Positions 20,073 through 28,552 of a stretch of 64,000 bases of DNA are shown here, piece by piece. The translations under genes and the position numbers were made by a program. Source of the stretch: Verrucomicrobiota bacterium (GTDB lineage: Bacteria > Verrucomicrobiota > Verrucomicrobiia > Palsa-1439); assembly GCA_016871575.1 (NCBI GenBank), contig VHCW01000002.1, positions 50,073-114,072 of the forward strand. Direction: 5' to 3'. A model generated the notes under the pieces. That model was not told the DNA's origin. It ran no database searches and was given only the letters and a program-made list of their open reading frames with translations. How positions within the stretch are numbered: the first letter of the stretch is position 1; the number at the start of each line of letters is the position of its first letter.

Positions 20073-22793
20073 ATGAAAACACAGCATGTTCTTTTGTTCG
20101 TGTCCTGTCTGGTCGTGGCGGCACGATTGTTCGGGCAGGCGGAAACAGTGCCGAATCCGCGGGCGCCCCTGAAAGACGCAAAAGGCAACATCGTCGCGGA
20201 AGGCCGTCATATTATTCTCGATTCCGATTCTTATCCGCGCCCGGCGGCCAAGTTGGTGAAAGGACCTTCCCTCCAACGCAAAGGAAACAGTCTCATCGTC
20301 ACCTTCGCGTTGGATCGCTACGATGATGTGTCGGTGCGCATCGTGGACAAGGAAGGGCGCGCGGTGCGGCGGCTTGGTTGCGGCGTGTTGGGACCGAACG
20401 CGCCGGAGCCGTTCCGCAAGAACAGCCTCGCCCAACAAATTCTGTGGGACGGCAAGACGGAGAGCGGACAAACGGCGCCAGCCGGCTGCAAGGTCGAGGT
20501 GGCGGTCGGATTAACGCCCCGCTTCGAGCGATTCATTGGCTATGACCCGTCGCAATTGCTCGACAACATCATCTGGCTGGAAACCGACCCGCAAGGACGC
20601 GTCTATGCCCAGATCGGCACCGGACGAAAGACCGACCCGGTCGTCTTGCGGTTTGACCGCGACGGCAACTATCTGGACATGGTGTATCCTTCCAACCCGA
20701 AAACACTCGCCGCCACTGGACGCAAGTTGGAAGATGTCTGGTCGTACACGTCGCGGTATGACGGCGAAGTCATCCCGCACCGGCCGAGGAGTTGGCCGAC
20801 GTTTGTGCCGTATCGCTCCGATTCGTTGTTGCCTTTTCCGATGCGCATCGCCGCCGATGGCACCGTCTGGATTGCCGAAACGACGACAGGTTATCCTGCA
20901 TGGGCGGGGCGCGGTGAATTGTTCCGTCTGTTCACCACGCAGATGGACCGGTTCTGGTTTTTGGAAACGTTGCCCGCGATGTATTCCCTCGGACCATTTG
21001 CCATTGACGGCAAGGGATTCGGTTATCTCGCCACCTCGACCTCGCCGTTCTGCACCGGCACGTATCCGCCTGTGCTGAAGGCGCTCAATGACTCGCAAGC
21101 GCCCGGCACGATCCGAAAAGTTAACCTCGAAACCCGCGCGCTTGCCGCCGATTTCGAGTTCAACGGCTCGGAGCCGCGCGCCGAAAAGAGCGCCTATCTC
21201 GGCACCACCCAGGTCGCCGGCAAGGACGCACAGGATAACGACCACGCTTTCCTGACCATTGCCGACCTTGCCGTGGACAACGACGGCCGGTTGCTCGTAG
21301 CCGATGGCGGGGCGCGACGCCTGAAAGTGTATGCGCCCAACGGCCGGTTTCTCGGCGATGTGCGCGGCCTCGATCTGGCCGGCAAGATGCAATCGTTCGC
21401 CGAACTGCGCAGCGTGGCCGCAACCGATGACGGGTTTTTCCTGCTGGCGCTGCCCGAAGGACGCGACCGCGCCGTGCTCGCCAAGTGCGTCGGCGACCCG
21501 GTGCGTCCGCGCATCGCGTGGAGCGCCGAACTCGATGCTACCGCGCGCCATCTGGCCGTGGATCGCTCTTCTAAACCCGTTCGCGTATGGGTCGGCATGG
21601 GCGCCGGCCCGGCCACGTTGGTTCGGGTGACCGACGAAGGAAATCGCGCCGGCGACATCAAAACAACCGGCGGCATCAAACCGCGCGTGTTCCAGTATCC
21701 GTGGGAGATTGCCGCGGACGACAAAGGACGATTGTTCGTCCATGACCGCGAAGAACAAAAACTTATCCGAGTCAACGACGCGTGCACGGAATGGAAAGAG
21801 ATCGCATTGAACGCCGCGCCGACCACCATGTTGGTGGATCGTTACCGGCACCGGTTGCTGCTGACGTTCAGCGTGGGCGAACATGGCGGCTACAGCAAGG
21901 AACGCGGTCATGAGCCGGGGTTGCTCTCCCTCGACGCGGCGACGTTAACGCGCCAACCATTCGAGTTGGAAACCATTTATGACGCTGCTGAGGTGCGAAA
22001 AAAGATTGGCCGCAAGTTCGACAGCGTTTATCCGTGGGCAAAGGACTACGCGGGACAGTTGGTGGGCGTGGACGCCGGCGGCAACCTCTACATCCGCGAT
22101 GCCGTGCCAGGTTCTGCGTGGCACAAAGCGACTCCCACCGCGAGCCAACCCCACGCCGGCGTCATTCGCCAGTATGGTCCGGATGGTCGCATCCGCAACC
22201 CTGCCGTCTGCCGGTTGTTCCACAGCGGCGGCAGCGTCGCCATGGACTCGAAGGGCAGTTTCTACGCGGTGGACCTGCCCGGCGCGCGCTGGACAACCGT
22301 CGTCCACGATTTCCCCTATGCCATCGGCGACAAAAAGATTCGTGACGCTTACAGCCGCGACGGACAATTCGCCCGCCGGCAATCGGAGTTCACGCACTTG
22401 GTCAAATTCGGCCCGACCGGCGGCGTGCGAAACACGGACACCGAACTCTGGGCGCATCGCGGCGTTTCGCCGAGCAACGGCGGCGGCTGCTTCTGTGATT
22501 GGCCCGACAAACTCGTCGCCGTGGACGCGGCTGACCGGATTTACGCCGCCGACACGGATCATCATCTGATCAAAGTGCTCGACACCGCCGGCAACATGGT
22601 CGGGCGCATCGGTCGCTGGGGCAACGCCGAGACCGTGCCCGGTCCCGACGGCAACGCGCGCCAGCTCGGTTTTCGTCACCTCTACAGCATGACAGCCGCC
22701 GGCGACTCGCTTTACGTCAGTGACAAGGATTTGCGCCGCATCGCCAAAGTCCGCATGGACTATCGCGAAGTCCGTTCCATACCGATCCCGTGA
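20073..22793 (+). CDS. Secreted NHL-repeat beta-propeller protein with FlgD-like Ig module
   Basis: 906 residues from ATG 20073, which starts a signal peptide (MKTQHVLLFVSCLVVAARLF). The ribosome site is weak. Residues about 70-150 resemble a FlgD-type Ig domain (VSVRIVDKEGRAVRRLG and ILWDGKTESGQTAPAGCKVE). The rest is made of NHL/6-bladed-propeller repeats, for example LAVDNDGRLLVADGGARRL, PWEIAADDKGRLFVHD and VAVDAADRIYAADTDHH. Such propellers bind ligands or form lyase-like scaffolds; no catalytic residues are recognised. The stop is 14 bases before the start of a Tat-exported isomerase, implying one transcript. Confidence 0.8.
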   Translation: MKTQHVLLFVSCLVVAARLFGQAETVPNPRAPLKDAKGNIVAEGRHIILDSDSYPRPAAKLVKGPSLQRKGNSLIVTFALDRYDDVSVRIVDKEGRAVRRLGCGVLGPNAPEPFRKNSLAQQILWDGKTESGQTAPAGCKVEVAVGLTPRFERFIGYDPSQLLDNIIWLETDPQGRVYAQIGTGRKTDPVVLRFDRDGNYLDMVYPSNPKTLAATGRKLEDVWSYTSRYDGEVIPHRPRSWPTFVPYRSDSLLPFPMRIAADGTVWIAETTTGYPAWAGRGELFRLFTTQMDRFWFLETLPAMYSLGPFAIDGKGFGYLATSTSPFCTGTYPPVLKALNDSQAPGTIRKVNLETRALAADFEFNGSEPRAEKSAYLGTTQVAGKDAQDNDHAFLTIADLAVDNDGRLLVADGGARRLKVYAPNGRFLGDVRGLDLAGKMQSFAELRSVAATDDGFFLLALPEGRDRAVLAKCVGDPVRPRIAWSAELDATARHLAVDRSSKPVRVWVGMGAGPATLVRVTDEGNRAGDIKTTGGIKPRVFQYPWEIAADDKGRLFVHDREEQKLIRVNDACTEWKEIALNAAPTTMLVDRYRHRLLLTFSVGEHGGYSKERGHEPGLLSLDAATLTRQPFELETIYDAAEVRKKIGRKFDSVYPWAKDYAGQLVGVDAGGNLYIRDAVPGSAWHKATPTASQPHAGVIRQYGPDGRIRNPAVCRLFHSGGSVAMDSKGSFYAVDLPGARWTTVVHDFPYAIGDKKIRDAYSRDGQFARRQSEFTHLVKFGPTGGVRNTDTELWAHRGVSPSNGGGCFCDWPDKLVAVDAADRIYAADTDHHLIKVLDTAGNMVGRIGRWGNAETVPGPDGNARQLGFRHLYSMTAAGDSLYVSDKDLRRIAKVRMDYREVRSIPIP

Positions 22794-22807
22794 AAGGACA
22801 ACCTGAC

Positions 22808-23731
22808 ATGAACAACACCCCTCACACCACCTTCACACAGACACGGCGCGGCTTTCTGAAATCCTGTGCGCTGACGTTCGCCGCCGCCGGCATCGGGCGG
22901 CTTCCGGTCCTAGGCGCTTCACCGGCGACTGCGCCCCGGGTGCCGCTCAAGATCGGTATTCGCGCTGCCAGCATGAAAATGGTCGGCGACATCGAAGTCA
23001 TCCGCACCGCCGCCGGCATTTCCGGCATCAGCGGCGTGGAACTTCAAGTGACTGCCGGGAAACAAAATCTCCGGGATTGGGATGTCGTGCGCCAGTACAA
23101 ACGCGAAAGCGACCGCTGGGGCATCCGCATCCCGTCACTGGCCGGGGTCTGGGACAAAGGCGTCAAGGTCTCCAGCCCCAAGGCCGTCGAAAGTATGCGG
23201 CTCTCCATCCGCGCGGCGGAACTGCTCGGCAGTTCGGCGCTCCTCGTGGCGTTCTTCAAGGACGACGCGCCCGACATGAACCGCGCCGAATCCTACGGCC
23301 CGGTTGTCGCCAACCTTCAAGCGGCCGCCAAGCCCGCTGCGGACGCCGGCGTCGTTCTCGGCTTGGAGAACTCGCTCAGTCCCGCGGACAACCGGAAGCT
23401 GGTGGACATGGTCGGCCACCCGGCGGTGCGCGTTTATTACGACCTGCACAACATGGCGACGTACGGCCACGGCGCCGAGGCGGTGCCCGGCGTGAAACTG
23501 CTGGGCCGGGAGCGCATCGGCATCGTGCACGTCAAGAACGGCGATCAACTGATCGAGGAACCCGGCCCGATTGACTGGCCCGCGGCCTTCGCCGCGTTCA
23601 ACGAAATCGGCTACGACGGCTGGTACGTGTACGAGTCGTCGCACAAGGATGTTGCCGCCTGCATCGCCGACACGACCCGCAACAACAAATTCCTCGCCAA
23701 ACACATCCGGATGCCGGAAGCCGCTCGCTAG
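22808..23731 (+). CDS. Tat-exported sugar phosphate isomerase/epimerase-like protein
   Basis: 307 residues. ATG 22808 follows AAAGGA by 9 bases; GTG 22790 is an alternative. A twin-arginine signal (TRRGFLKSCALTFAAAGIG) is followed by a xylose-isomerase-like TIM barrel (AP_endonuc_2, PF01261): GVELQV, LLVAFFKD, VLGLENSLSPADN, VYYDLHNM and IVHVKNG carry the usual metal-ligand Glu, Asp and His positions. By family it isomerises or epimerises a sugar or sugar-like compound; Tat export suggests a periplasmic role. Same strand and 14 bases from the NHL protein. Confidence 0.88.
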   Translation: MNNTPHTTFTQTRRGFLKSCALTFAAAGIGRLPVLGASPATAPRVPLKIGIRAASMKMVGDIEVIRTAAGISGISGVELQVTAGKQNLRDWDVVRQYKRESDRWGIRIPSLAGVWDKGVKVSSPKAVESMRLSIRAAELLGSSALLVAFFKDDAPDMNRAESYGPVVANLQAAAKPAADAGVVLGLENSLSPADNRKLVDMVGHPAVRVYYDLHNMATYGHGAEAVPGVKLLGRERIGIVHVKNGDQLIEEPGPIDWPAAFAAFNEIGYDGWYVYESSHKDVAACIADTTRNNKFLAKHIRMPEAAR

Positions 23732-23732
23732 C

Positions 23733-23863
23733 CGTCAAACTTGAATGGGCGTGTGTGTTTGTAGTAACGCACGCAGTCCCGCGCCGTTTCGGGACGGAGT
23801 GCGGAGCGTTGAGACAGGACGACCTCCCGCAACGCCACTTCGCTTCGCTGCGTGGCTCACTAC
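23733..23863. repeat. MITE-like dispersed repeat, copy 1
   Basis: The segment has an inverted second copy at 57621-57775. Shared blocks include GTAGTAACGCACGCAGTCCC, GCCGTTTCGGGACGGAGTGC and CGCAACGCCACTTCGCTTCG. Ends are imperfect inverted repeats (GTAGTAACGCACGC against GCGTGGCTCACTAC). It follows directly on the stop codon of the isomerase gene and separates it from the convergent ThuA-like gene, so it may double as a terminator. Confidence 0.85.
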
Positions 23864-23885
23864 GAACTGCCCGTTGACGGAGCCA

Positions 23886-24809
23886 CTACCGGTTCATCTC
23901 GGCGATTTGTTTGCGGATGGCGTCGGCGTTGAAATTGTCCGGGCGGGGCTGGCCGAGGTCGGCTTCGAGTTCCTCCAGCGTTGGCGTCTTTGAAGGCACG
24001 CCGCCGGCCGGCACCTCGGCGCCGGCGATCCAGACGAGCGCGTTGAGGACGCATTTGCGGAAACTGTCCTGCGCCCATGTCCAGTGGACATGCATCCCGG
24101 TAAATCCGAACCCGCGTCCGCCGGCGGGACGTTCGTAAACCCACGCGACGATTTCGGTCATGCCGGCGCGGGCGCGCACGTGCGGGTTGCCGCTGTGCGG
24201 GCCGTCCTTGCGTTGCCGGGTCTGTTCCGGCGGCACGGCGGACAGGATTGGCGTGACGCCGCGCATCCCCTCGGCGAATCGCATGTGATAGTACCATTCG
24301 TCCTGCGCCTTGAACGGTTTCAGGCCGCGCGCGACGGGATGGTCGGGGAACGCCTTGAACTCGGCTTCCCAATGCGGGTTGACCGACCAGTGCCGTTCGT
24401 ACGATCCGCCGATCCACTCGATCAAGCGATTGACCGACGGCGGTTCCGCCGGGTCAACGGTGTAATGAATGCAGCCCAGCCCGACGCCTTTCTTCATCAA
24501 CGGCTCCAGGCGGTCGCCGAGTTTCTTGACCAGCGCGCCGCCGTCGCTGCCGAGCATGATGGCGTCGGCCTTCTCCATCGGCGCGAGGTCCTGGTCGTCG
24601 GTGATGACCGTGGCGCGCACCGCCGGGACATTGTCGTTGAGCATTCGCGCCAGCATCCGAAACGCCGGGCCGTAGGCGTGACCGCCGTAACCGTGGCTGG
24701 CCTTGCCGTGGATGAAGACAATCTGTTTCTTGGCGTCCGCTGCGTCCGCGACGAGCGCCGCACCGGCCAAGGCCGCCGCTGCCACCAGAGAGGAACTGAA
24801 ACTGTTCAT
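23886..24809 (-). CDS. Secreted ThuA-like domain protein
   Basis: 307 residues. Start at 24809, preceded by GGAG; opens a signal peptide (MNSFSSSLVAAAALAGAALV). ThuA/trehalose-utilisation fold (PF06283), a class I glutamine-amidotransferase-like domain without the catalytic cysteine: QIVFIHGKASHGYGGHAYG, AIMLGSDGGALVKKLG, GVGLGCIHYTVDP and a late GRGFGFTGMHVHWTWAQ. The biochemical activity of ThuA domains is unclear. The gene lies 25 bases downstream of dnaJ on the same strand, an odd position for a secreted carbohydrate-related protein. Confidence 0.85.
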   Translation of the reverse strand: MNSFSSSLVAAAALAGAALVADAADAKKQIVFIHGKASHGYGGHAYGPAFRMLARMLNDNVPAVRATVITDDQDLAPMEKADAIMLGSDGGALVKKLGDRLEPLMKKGVGLGCIHYTVDPAEPPSVNRLIEWIGGSYERHWSVNPHWEAEFKAFPDHPVARGLKPFKAQDEWYYHMRFAEGMRGVTPILSAVPPEQTRQRKDGPHSGNPHVRARAGMTEIVAWVYERPAGGRGFGFTGMHVHWTWAQDSFRKCVLNALVWIAGAEVPAGGVPSKTPTLEELEADLGQPRPDNFNADAIRKQIAEMNR

Positions 24810-24834
24810 GGGAATCTCCGCTGCGTGGATGTAG

Positions 24835-26013
24835 TCATTTGACGTTGAAGAATCGCTTGGCGTTTTCGAGCCAGGAACGGCGTTTCGGATACGCGCTGTC
24901 ATCGGCGAGCGCGGCGAATTCCTCCAGTTTGTTGCGCTGGGCGTGGCCGAGCCGGCTCGGCACCTCCACAAACACGCGCACCAGCAGGTCGCCCCGCCCG
25001 TGTCCGTGAACATCGGGCATTCCCTGGCTGCGCATCCGGAACATCGTGCCGTGTTGCGTGCCCGGCGGGACTTTCAATCGCGCCGCGCCCTGCAACGTCG
25101 GCACTTCGATCTCGCCGCCGAGCGCGGCGACGGGGAACCCGATCGGCACTTCGCACAACAGGTCGTTTTCCTGGCGCGCAAAAATGTCGTGCGGACGGAC
25201 GTGGATGACCACGTACAGGTCGCCGCGCGGGCCGCCGCGGATGCCGGCTTCGCCGTTGCCGCTGCTGCGCAGGCGCGAACCGTCGTCAATGCCGGCCGGG
25301 ATGCGCACCTTGATTTTGCGGCGTTGCTGGATGCGTCCTTCGCCGGCGCATTGTTTGCACGGGTTGGTGATGGTCTGGCCGGCGCCGTGACAACGCGGAC
25401 AGGTGGTGGCGACGGTGAAGAAACCGCGGGAGTGCGCGACCTGGCCGCGCCCGCCGCAGGTGGCGCAGGAGGTGACTTTCGCGCCGGCGGCAGCGCCGCG
25501 CCCGCCGCAGGCCGGGCAGGTGTCGAGGACGTTGAACGCGACTTCCTTTTCGAGGCCGCGGGCGGCTTCTTCGAGGTCAATTTCCAGGTCGTACCGGAGA
25601 TCGTTGCCGTGTTGCGGGCCGCTGCGGGTTTCGCCGCCACCGAAGATGTCGCTGAAGTTGCCCATGCCGGCGTTGCGGAAGAATTGCTCGAAAATGTCGC
25701 GCGGATCATGGAACCCGCCCCATTGTTGGCCGGGGCCGGCCGCGCCGCCGGGCCAGCCGGCGGGACCGGCGCCCGCGCCGCCGCCGGGCGCGAAGGCGGC
25801 GTGTCCGAACTGGTCGTAGGCGGAGCGTTTCTTGGGGTCGCTGAGCGCTTCGTAGGCTTCGCCAAGCTCCTTGAATTTTTCCTCGGCGGACTTGTCGCCG
25901 GGATTCTTGTCGGGATGAAACTTGATGGCCAGCTTGCGGTACGCCTTTTTGATGTCGTCGTCGGAGGCGGTGCGGCTGACCCCAAGGATTTCGTAGTAGT
26001 CGCGCTTGGTCAT
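24835..26013 (-). CDS. dnaJ: Chaperone protein DnaJ
   Basis: 392 residues. J domain at the N-terminus with the HPD tripeptide ([17 protein letters not shown]), then a Gly/Phe-rich linker, four zinc-binding CxxCxGxG-type repeats ([32 protein letters not shown]) at about 150-210, and the two C-terminal substrate-binding sandwiches. It stimulates DnaK ATPase and delivers unfolded clients in the cytoplasm. Its start overlaps the grpE stop by four bases (ATGA), so the two are translationally coupled. dnaK itself is not in the window. Confidence 0.97.
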   Translation of the reverse strand: MTKRDYYEILGVSRTASDDDIKKAYRKLAIKFHPDKNPGDKSAEEKFKELGEAYEALSDPKKRSAYDQFGHAAFAPGGGAGAGPAGWPGGAAGPGQQWGGFHDPRDIFEQFFRNAGMGNFSDIFGGGETRSGPQHGNDLRYDLEIDLEEAARGLEKEVAFNVLDTCPACGGRGAAAGAKVTSCATCGGRGQVAHSRGFFTVATTCPRCHGAGQTITNPCKQCAGEGRIQQRRKIKVRIPAGIDDGSRLRSSGNGEAGIRGGPRGDLYVVIHVRPHDIFARQENDLLCEVPIGFPVAALGGEIEVPTLQGAARLKVPPGTQHGTMFRMRSQGMPDVHGHGRGDLLVRVFVEVPSRLGHAQRNKLEEFAALADDSAYPKRRSWLENAKRFFNVK

Positions 26014-26660
26014 TTCGAGAAGGGGGATTTGAACCAGGAATTTTTCTTTTCGGCGGCTGGCGCGGTTGGCGCCGACGAAGCGTCGGCGGAACCCGCTTTG
26101 CCTTTGCTGACGACGACGCGGGCCGCGCGCAGGAGGCGGTCGCCGAGTTTGTAGCCGTTCTGGAGTTGTTGGATGATGGCGCCGTCGGGCTGTTCATTGG
26201 ATTCGATGTGGCTGACGGCTTCGTGGAAGTTGGGGTCGAAGGGTTCGCCCGGCTTGGCCGCGATTTCGGCGAGGCCGAATCCGGCGAGGTCGCGCTGCAG
26301 TTGTTTCTGGACTTGCAGAAGCCCGTCGTGCAACGGCGTTCCTTCGGGGCTGTGGTCGAGGGCGCGTTCGAGGTTGTCGAGCGTCGGCAACAACGTGTTG
26401 ATGACGGCTTCGCGGGTCGCGCGGGTGAGTTCCTCTTTTTCGCGGGCCACGCGCTTGCGATAGTTGTCGAGGTCGGCGGCGGCGCGGAGGAATTTGTCCC
26501 AGTGCTCGGCGGCCTTGGCGGCCTCGGCCTTGAGCTTGGCAAGCTCGGCTTCGGGCATCGAGACGGTCTTGGCGGCCTCGGCCGGTGGCGGTGTCGTGGT
26601 TTGTGCCGGCTCTGTGCCGGGCGCGGAGACAACAGGGTCGTGTTTATCGTGATGGCTCAT
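26010..26660 (-). CDS. grpE: Nucleotide exchange factor GrpE
   Basis: 216 residues. Acidic/proline-rich disordered N-terminus, a long coiled coil (about residues 30-110, [19 protein letters not shown]), then the beta-wing domain with family signatures [12 protein letters not shown] and the [15 protein letters not shown] end. GrpE releases ADP from DnaK. It sits between a partner-switching kinase gene and dnaJ, with 26 bases to the former and an overlap with the latter, so heat-shock genes and partner-switch genes are probably co-transcribed. Confidence 0.95.
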   Translation of the reverse strand: MSHHDKHDPVVSAPGTEPAQTTTPPPAEAAKTVSMPEAELAKLKAEAAKAAEHWDKFLRAAADLDNYRKRVAREKEELTRATREAVINTLLPTLDNLERALDHSPEGTPLHDGLLQVQKQLQRDLAGFGLAEIAAKPGEPFDPNFHEAVSHIESNEQPDGAIIQQLQNGYKLGDRLLRAARVVVSKGKAGSADASSAPTAPAAEKKNSWFKSPFSK

Positions 26661-26686
26661 GAGAGGAAGGGAAGAATGGCCGAGGA

Positions 26687-27166
26687 TCAGGTTTTTTTCA
26701 AGTGCTTGACCAGTCGGAGGGTGTTGCCCGTCATCTCATCGGACGTGTACTCCACTTCGTCCATGAACTGGCGCATGATGGCGATGCCGTAGCCGCCCGA
26801 TCTCATGGCGCGGATGCGTTCGAGGATGTTGCCGGGGCGGTAGGCGGCGAAGTCGAAGCGTTTGCCGTTGTCGTTGATCTGGATGACGAGGCGATTGTTG
26901 TCGGTGTGGATGGTCAGGCGGATTTCCGGGTCGGGATGTTCCCATGACCAGTTGCGCGTGGCGCCGTAGGCGTGCTCGACGACGTTGGCACAGGCTTCGT
27001 CCACGGCCATCTCGATCTTGGCGACTTCGTCCTCGGGGAAACCGATTTGACGGACCAGGTCGGTGATGACCACGCGGATGGGGCGCAACGAACTGCCGTG
27101 GCCCGGCGCCCGCACAAACAGGCGGCTGGTGGACTTTTTAATATCAATGGCGGCGTTGGGATCCAT
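26687..27166 (-). CDS. Anti-sigma-factor-type serine kinase (HATPase, RsbW/SpoIIAB-like)
   Basis: 159 residues; HATPase_c_2 type. The N box carries E57 and N61 (VDEACANVVEHAYG), and the glycine motif near the C-terminus reads GGYGIAIMRQFMDEVEY. In this family the kinase phosphorylates a STAS-domain antagonist on serine and binds a sigma factor or other output protein. Two STAS genes lie immediately upstream in the same run (12 and about 370 bases). No sigma factor gene is adjacent, so the output is unknown. Confidence 0.88.
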   Translation of the reverse strand: MDPNAAIDIKKSTSRLFVRAPGHGSSLRPIRVVITDLVRQIGFPEDEVAKIEMAVDEACANVVEHAYGATRNWSWEHPDPEIRLTIHTDNNRLVIQINDNGKRFDFAAYRPGNILERIRAMRSGGYGIAIMRQFMDEVEYTSDEMTGNTLRLVKHLKKT

Positions 27167-27178
27167 CGGAATGTTTCG

Positions 27179-27529
27179 TCAAGGTTTTTGGAAACTGGCG
27201 AGAGCGGTCTCCTCGTTGTCGTACACTTGGAGGACCTTGGTGAAACCGAGCAACTCGATGACCTTGTAGATGCGGTCGGGGACGCGGAAGAGCTTGAGGT
27301 CGCCGTTGCGGTCGCGGGCCTGTTTGGCGAAGCCGATCAAGGCGCCGAGGCCGGCGCTGCCGATGTAATCAAGCTTGCTGCAATCCAGCATGATGGAGTT
27401 GTGCCCCTGCTGGAAGAGCGCCTGCAATTGCGATTCCAGGCGCGGAAAAGAATACATGTCCAGCGAGCCGTGGAGCCGGATGAGTTGGATGGCGCCGCGC
27501 GATTCTTGTTCGATCTGAAAATCCTTCAT
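27179..27529 (-). CDS. STAS-domain anti-sigma factor antagonist (SpoIIAA-like)
   Basis: 116 residues; a single STAS domain (PF01740). The phospho-acceptor site is Ser58 in KLDYIGSAGLGALIGFA. Start at 27529, ATG. In the family, the unphosphorylated form sequesters the kinase and frees its target. 12 bases upstream of the kinase gene and 22 bases downstream of a second STAS gene, forming a compact module. Confidence 0.9.
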   Translation of the reverse strand: MKDFQIEQESRGAIQLIRLHGSLDMYSFPRLESQLQALFQQGHNSIMLDCSKLDYIGSAGLGALIGFAKQARDRNGDLKLFRVPDRIYKVIELLGFTKVLQVYDNEETALASFQKP

Positions 27530-27551
27530 GGATGGCTCTCCTTGGACAACG

Positions 27552-28118
27552 TCATGAGTGTGGGTTTTGGCTGGGGGGTTGGTCGCCGACCTTGTCGCGC
27601 AAAAACTTCGTGAGATCCTGGAATTTCGGCGCATTGCGCGGGTCGGCCTTGATGAGGTTGCCGTGCGCTTCGAGCATGAAATTGGCCGTGTCAAACTTGT
27701 TGAGGCCCTTGGCGGTCTCCATCAGGTCGGAATCGGGCAACATCTGGAAACTGCTTTCCTCCGGAAATGCATGGCCGGTCTGGTCGCGCCCGATGAAGTT
27801 CACGTCAAACAGCCGGTCCAGGCCGAGCGTCTGCAACAGCTCGACGTTGCGGGCGCTGACGTTGATGACGTGGACCTTGCCGCCCTTCCCGCCCTGGGCG
27901 AGGCGCAGGCCGATCCCGGCCAACACGCCGAGGAACGTGCTGTCCATTCCCTGGCACTGGCCCAGGTCCACGAAGATCTGGGAGCAACCACGCTCCAACA
28001 TCTCCATCGCGCAGCGTCGCAACGGCTGGCCGTTCTGGAACGTGCCGCGCCCCACGATGCGCACGTGGACATCCGTGCCGGTGGTGTTGACTGAAATCCC
28101 TTTTGTAATTCCGTCCAT
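27552..28118 (-). CDS. STAS-domain protein with C-terminal extension
   Basis: 188 residues. Residues 1-110 form a STAS domain with the candidate phospho-acceptor Ser60 in GQCQGMDSTFLGVLAGIG. About 75 extra residues follow, without a recognised domain, rich in charged residues and proline at the end (DKVGDQPPSQNPHS). First gene of the minus-strand run, with a plausible promoter just upstream. Having two antagonists for one kinase suggests one serves as an input sensor; this is an inference. Confidence 0.85.
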   Translation of the reverse strand: MDGITKGISVNTTGTDVHVRIVGRGTFQNGQPLRRCAMEMLERGCSQIFVDLGQCQGMDSTFLGVLAGIGLRLAQGGKGGKVHVINVSARNVELLQTLGLDRLFDVNFIGRDQTGHAFPEESSFQMLPDSDLMETAKGLNKFDTANFMLEAHGNLIKADPRNAPKFQDLTKFLRDKVGDQPPSQNPHS

Positions 28119-28141
28119 ATCGCCTTTGTTTATGCCAGCCC

Positions 28142-28170
28142 AGATTACAAGCCCGCCCCCGGCGCGTCAA
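28142..28170 (-). promoter_or_regulatory. Candidate promoter of the STAS-grpE-dnaJ run
   Basis: On the minus strand TTGACG (28170-28165) and TAATCT (28147-28142) are separated by 17 bases; an overlapping TGTAAT is a closer -10 match with a 15-base spacer. The start codon is at 28118. No CIRCE inverted repeat is present. Confidence 0.4.
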
Positions 28171-28253
28171 GGACACGTTCACAACGGCCACAACCCCAAC
28201 AACCCCGGCAACGGCGCTTGTCGTCGCGCATCGTCTCTGGTACTCTCCGCCCC

Positions 28254-28286
28254 GTACTTGTCCGCCATAACTTGAGCGAAGGCGGA
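28254..28286. repeat. Short palindromic repeat, copy 1
   Basis: GTACTTGTCCGCC and GCGAAGGCGGA flank a short loop; TCCGCC pairs with GGCGGA. On the reverse strand it reads CCGCCTTCGCTCAA followed by GGACAAGT, blocks shared with 34797-34862. Just downstream (28297-28327) is a short AACTGAGAACTGATAACTGA-type tandem repeat. The gap 28119-28552 holds this, the promoter at 28142-28170, and the structured RNA. Confidence 0.55.
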
Positions 28287-28351
28287 AGGAGAACAACTGA
28301 GAACTGATAACTGAGAACTAACAACTAAATTCGCGTAGCTTCGGCTGCTGT

Positions 28352-28485
28352 CCATCTCGAAACTGGTAATTTCAACACAGGACGGCGTTGAAGGCGCGCC
28401 CGCAAGGGCGTGCCTGAAAACGTTTCTGTGTGGGCATACCAGTGCCTGAGATGGGGCGTGAGTAAGACACGCCCCTTCGTTTTTT
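28352..28485 (+). ncRNA. Candidate structured RNA or attenuator leader upstream of mod
   Basis: Nested helices: CCATCTC 28352-28358 with GAGATGG 28448-28454; ACTGGTA 28362-28368 with TACCAGT 28437-28443; ACACAG 28375-28380 with CTGTGT 28426-28431; CGTT 28386-28389 with AACG 28419-28422; a 9-bp stem 28393-28401/28406-28414 closed by a GCAA tetraloop. A UUCG-loop hairpin sits just upstream (28334-28349). An intrinsic terminator follows and shares two bases with the outermost helix. The 3' half (28423-28447) can instead pair with 28486-28508 around the terminator. It matches no class I recognise (not 6S, SRP, TPP). Confidence 0.5.
28453..28485 (+). terminator. Intrinsic terminator in the mod leader
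   Basis: GGGGCGTG and CACGCCCC form an 8-bp stem around AGTAAGA, followed by TTCGTTTTTT. It lies 68 bases upstream of the mod start with no plus-strand protein gene before it, so it must end a small RNA or act as an attenuator. Confidence 0.75.
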
Positions 28486-28552
28486 AGGCACAAGTACCCA
28501 CACAGGAAGCCATCCCCGACGGTTGCAGGGGCTTCGCAAGCAAGGAAGCCTT

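Noticed and set aside
28430..28470. TPP riboswitch (CTGAGAT motif near a terminator)
   Set aside because: CTGAGAT occurs but the conserved downstream thi-box part with ACCTGAT and the GCCAGCG-like segment is missing, and the neighbour is a restriction gene.
28352..28485. 6S RNA or SRP RNA
   Set aside because: Too short and without the large central bubble of 6S; it lacks the conserved GGAAG-type apical loop of SRP RNA.
28179..28493. Minus-strand open frame of 104 codons
   Set aside because: It covers the structured RNA and low-complexity repeats, has no ribosome site and no recognisable protein features.
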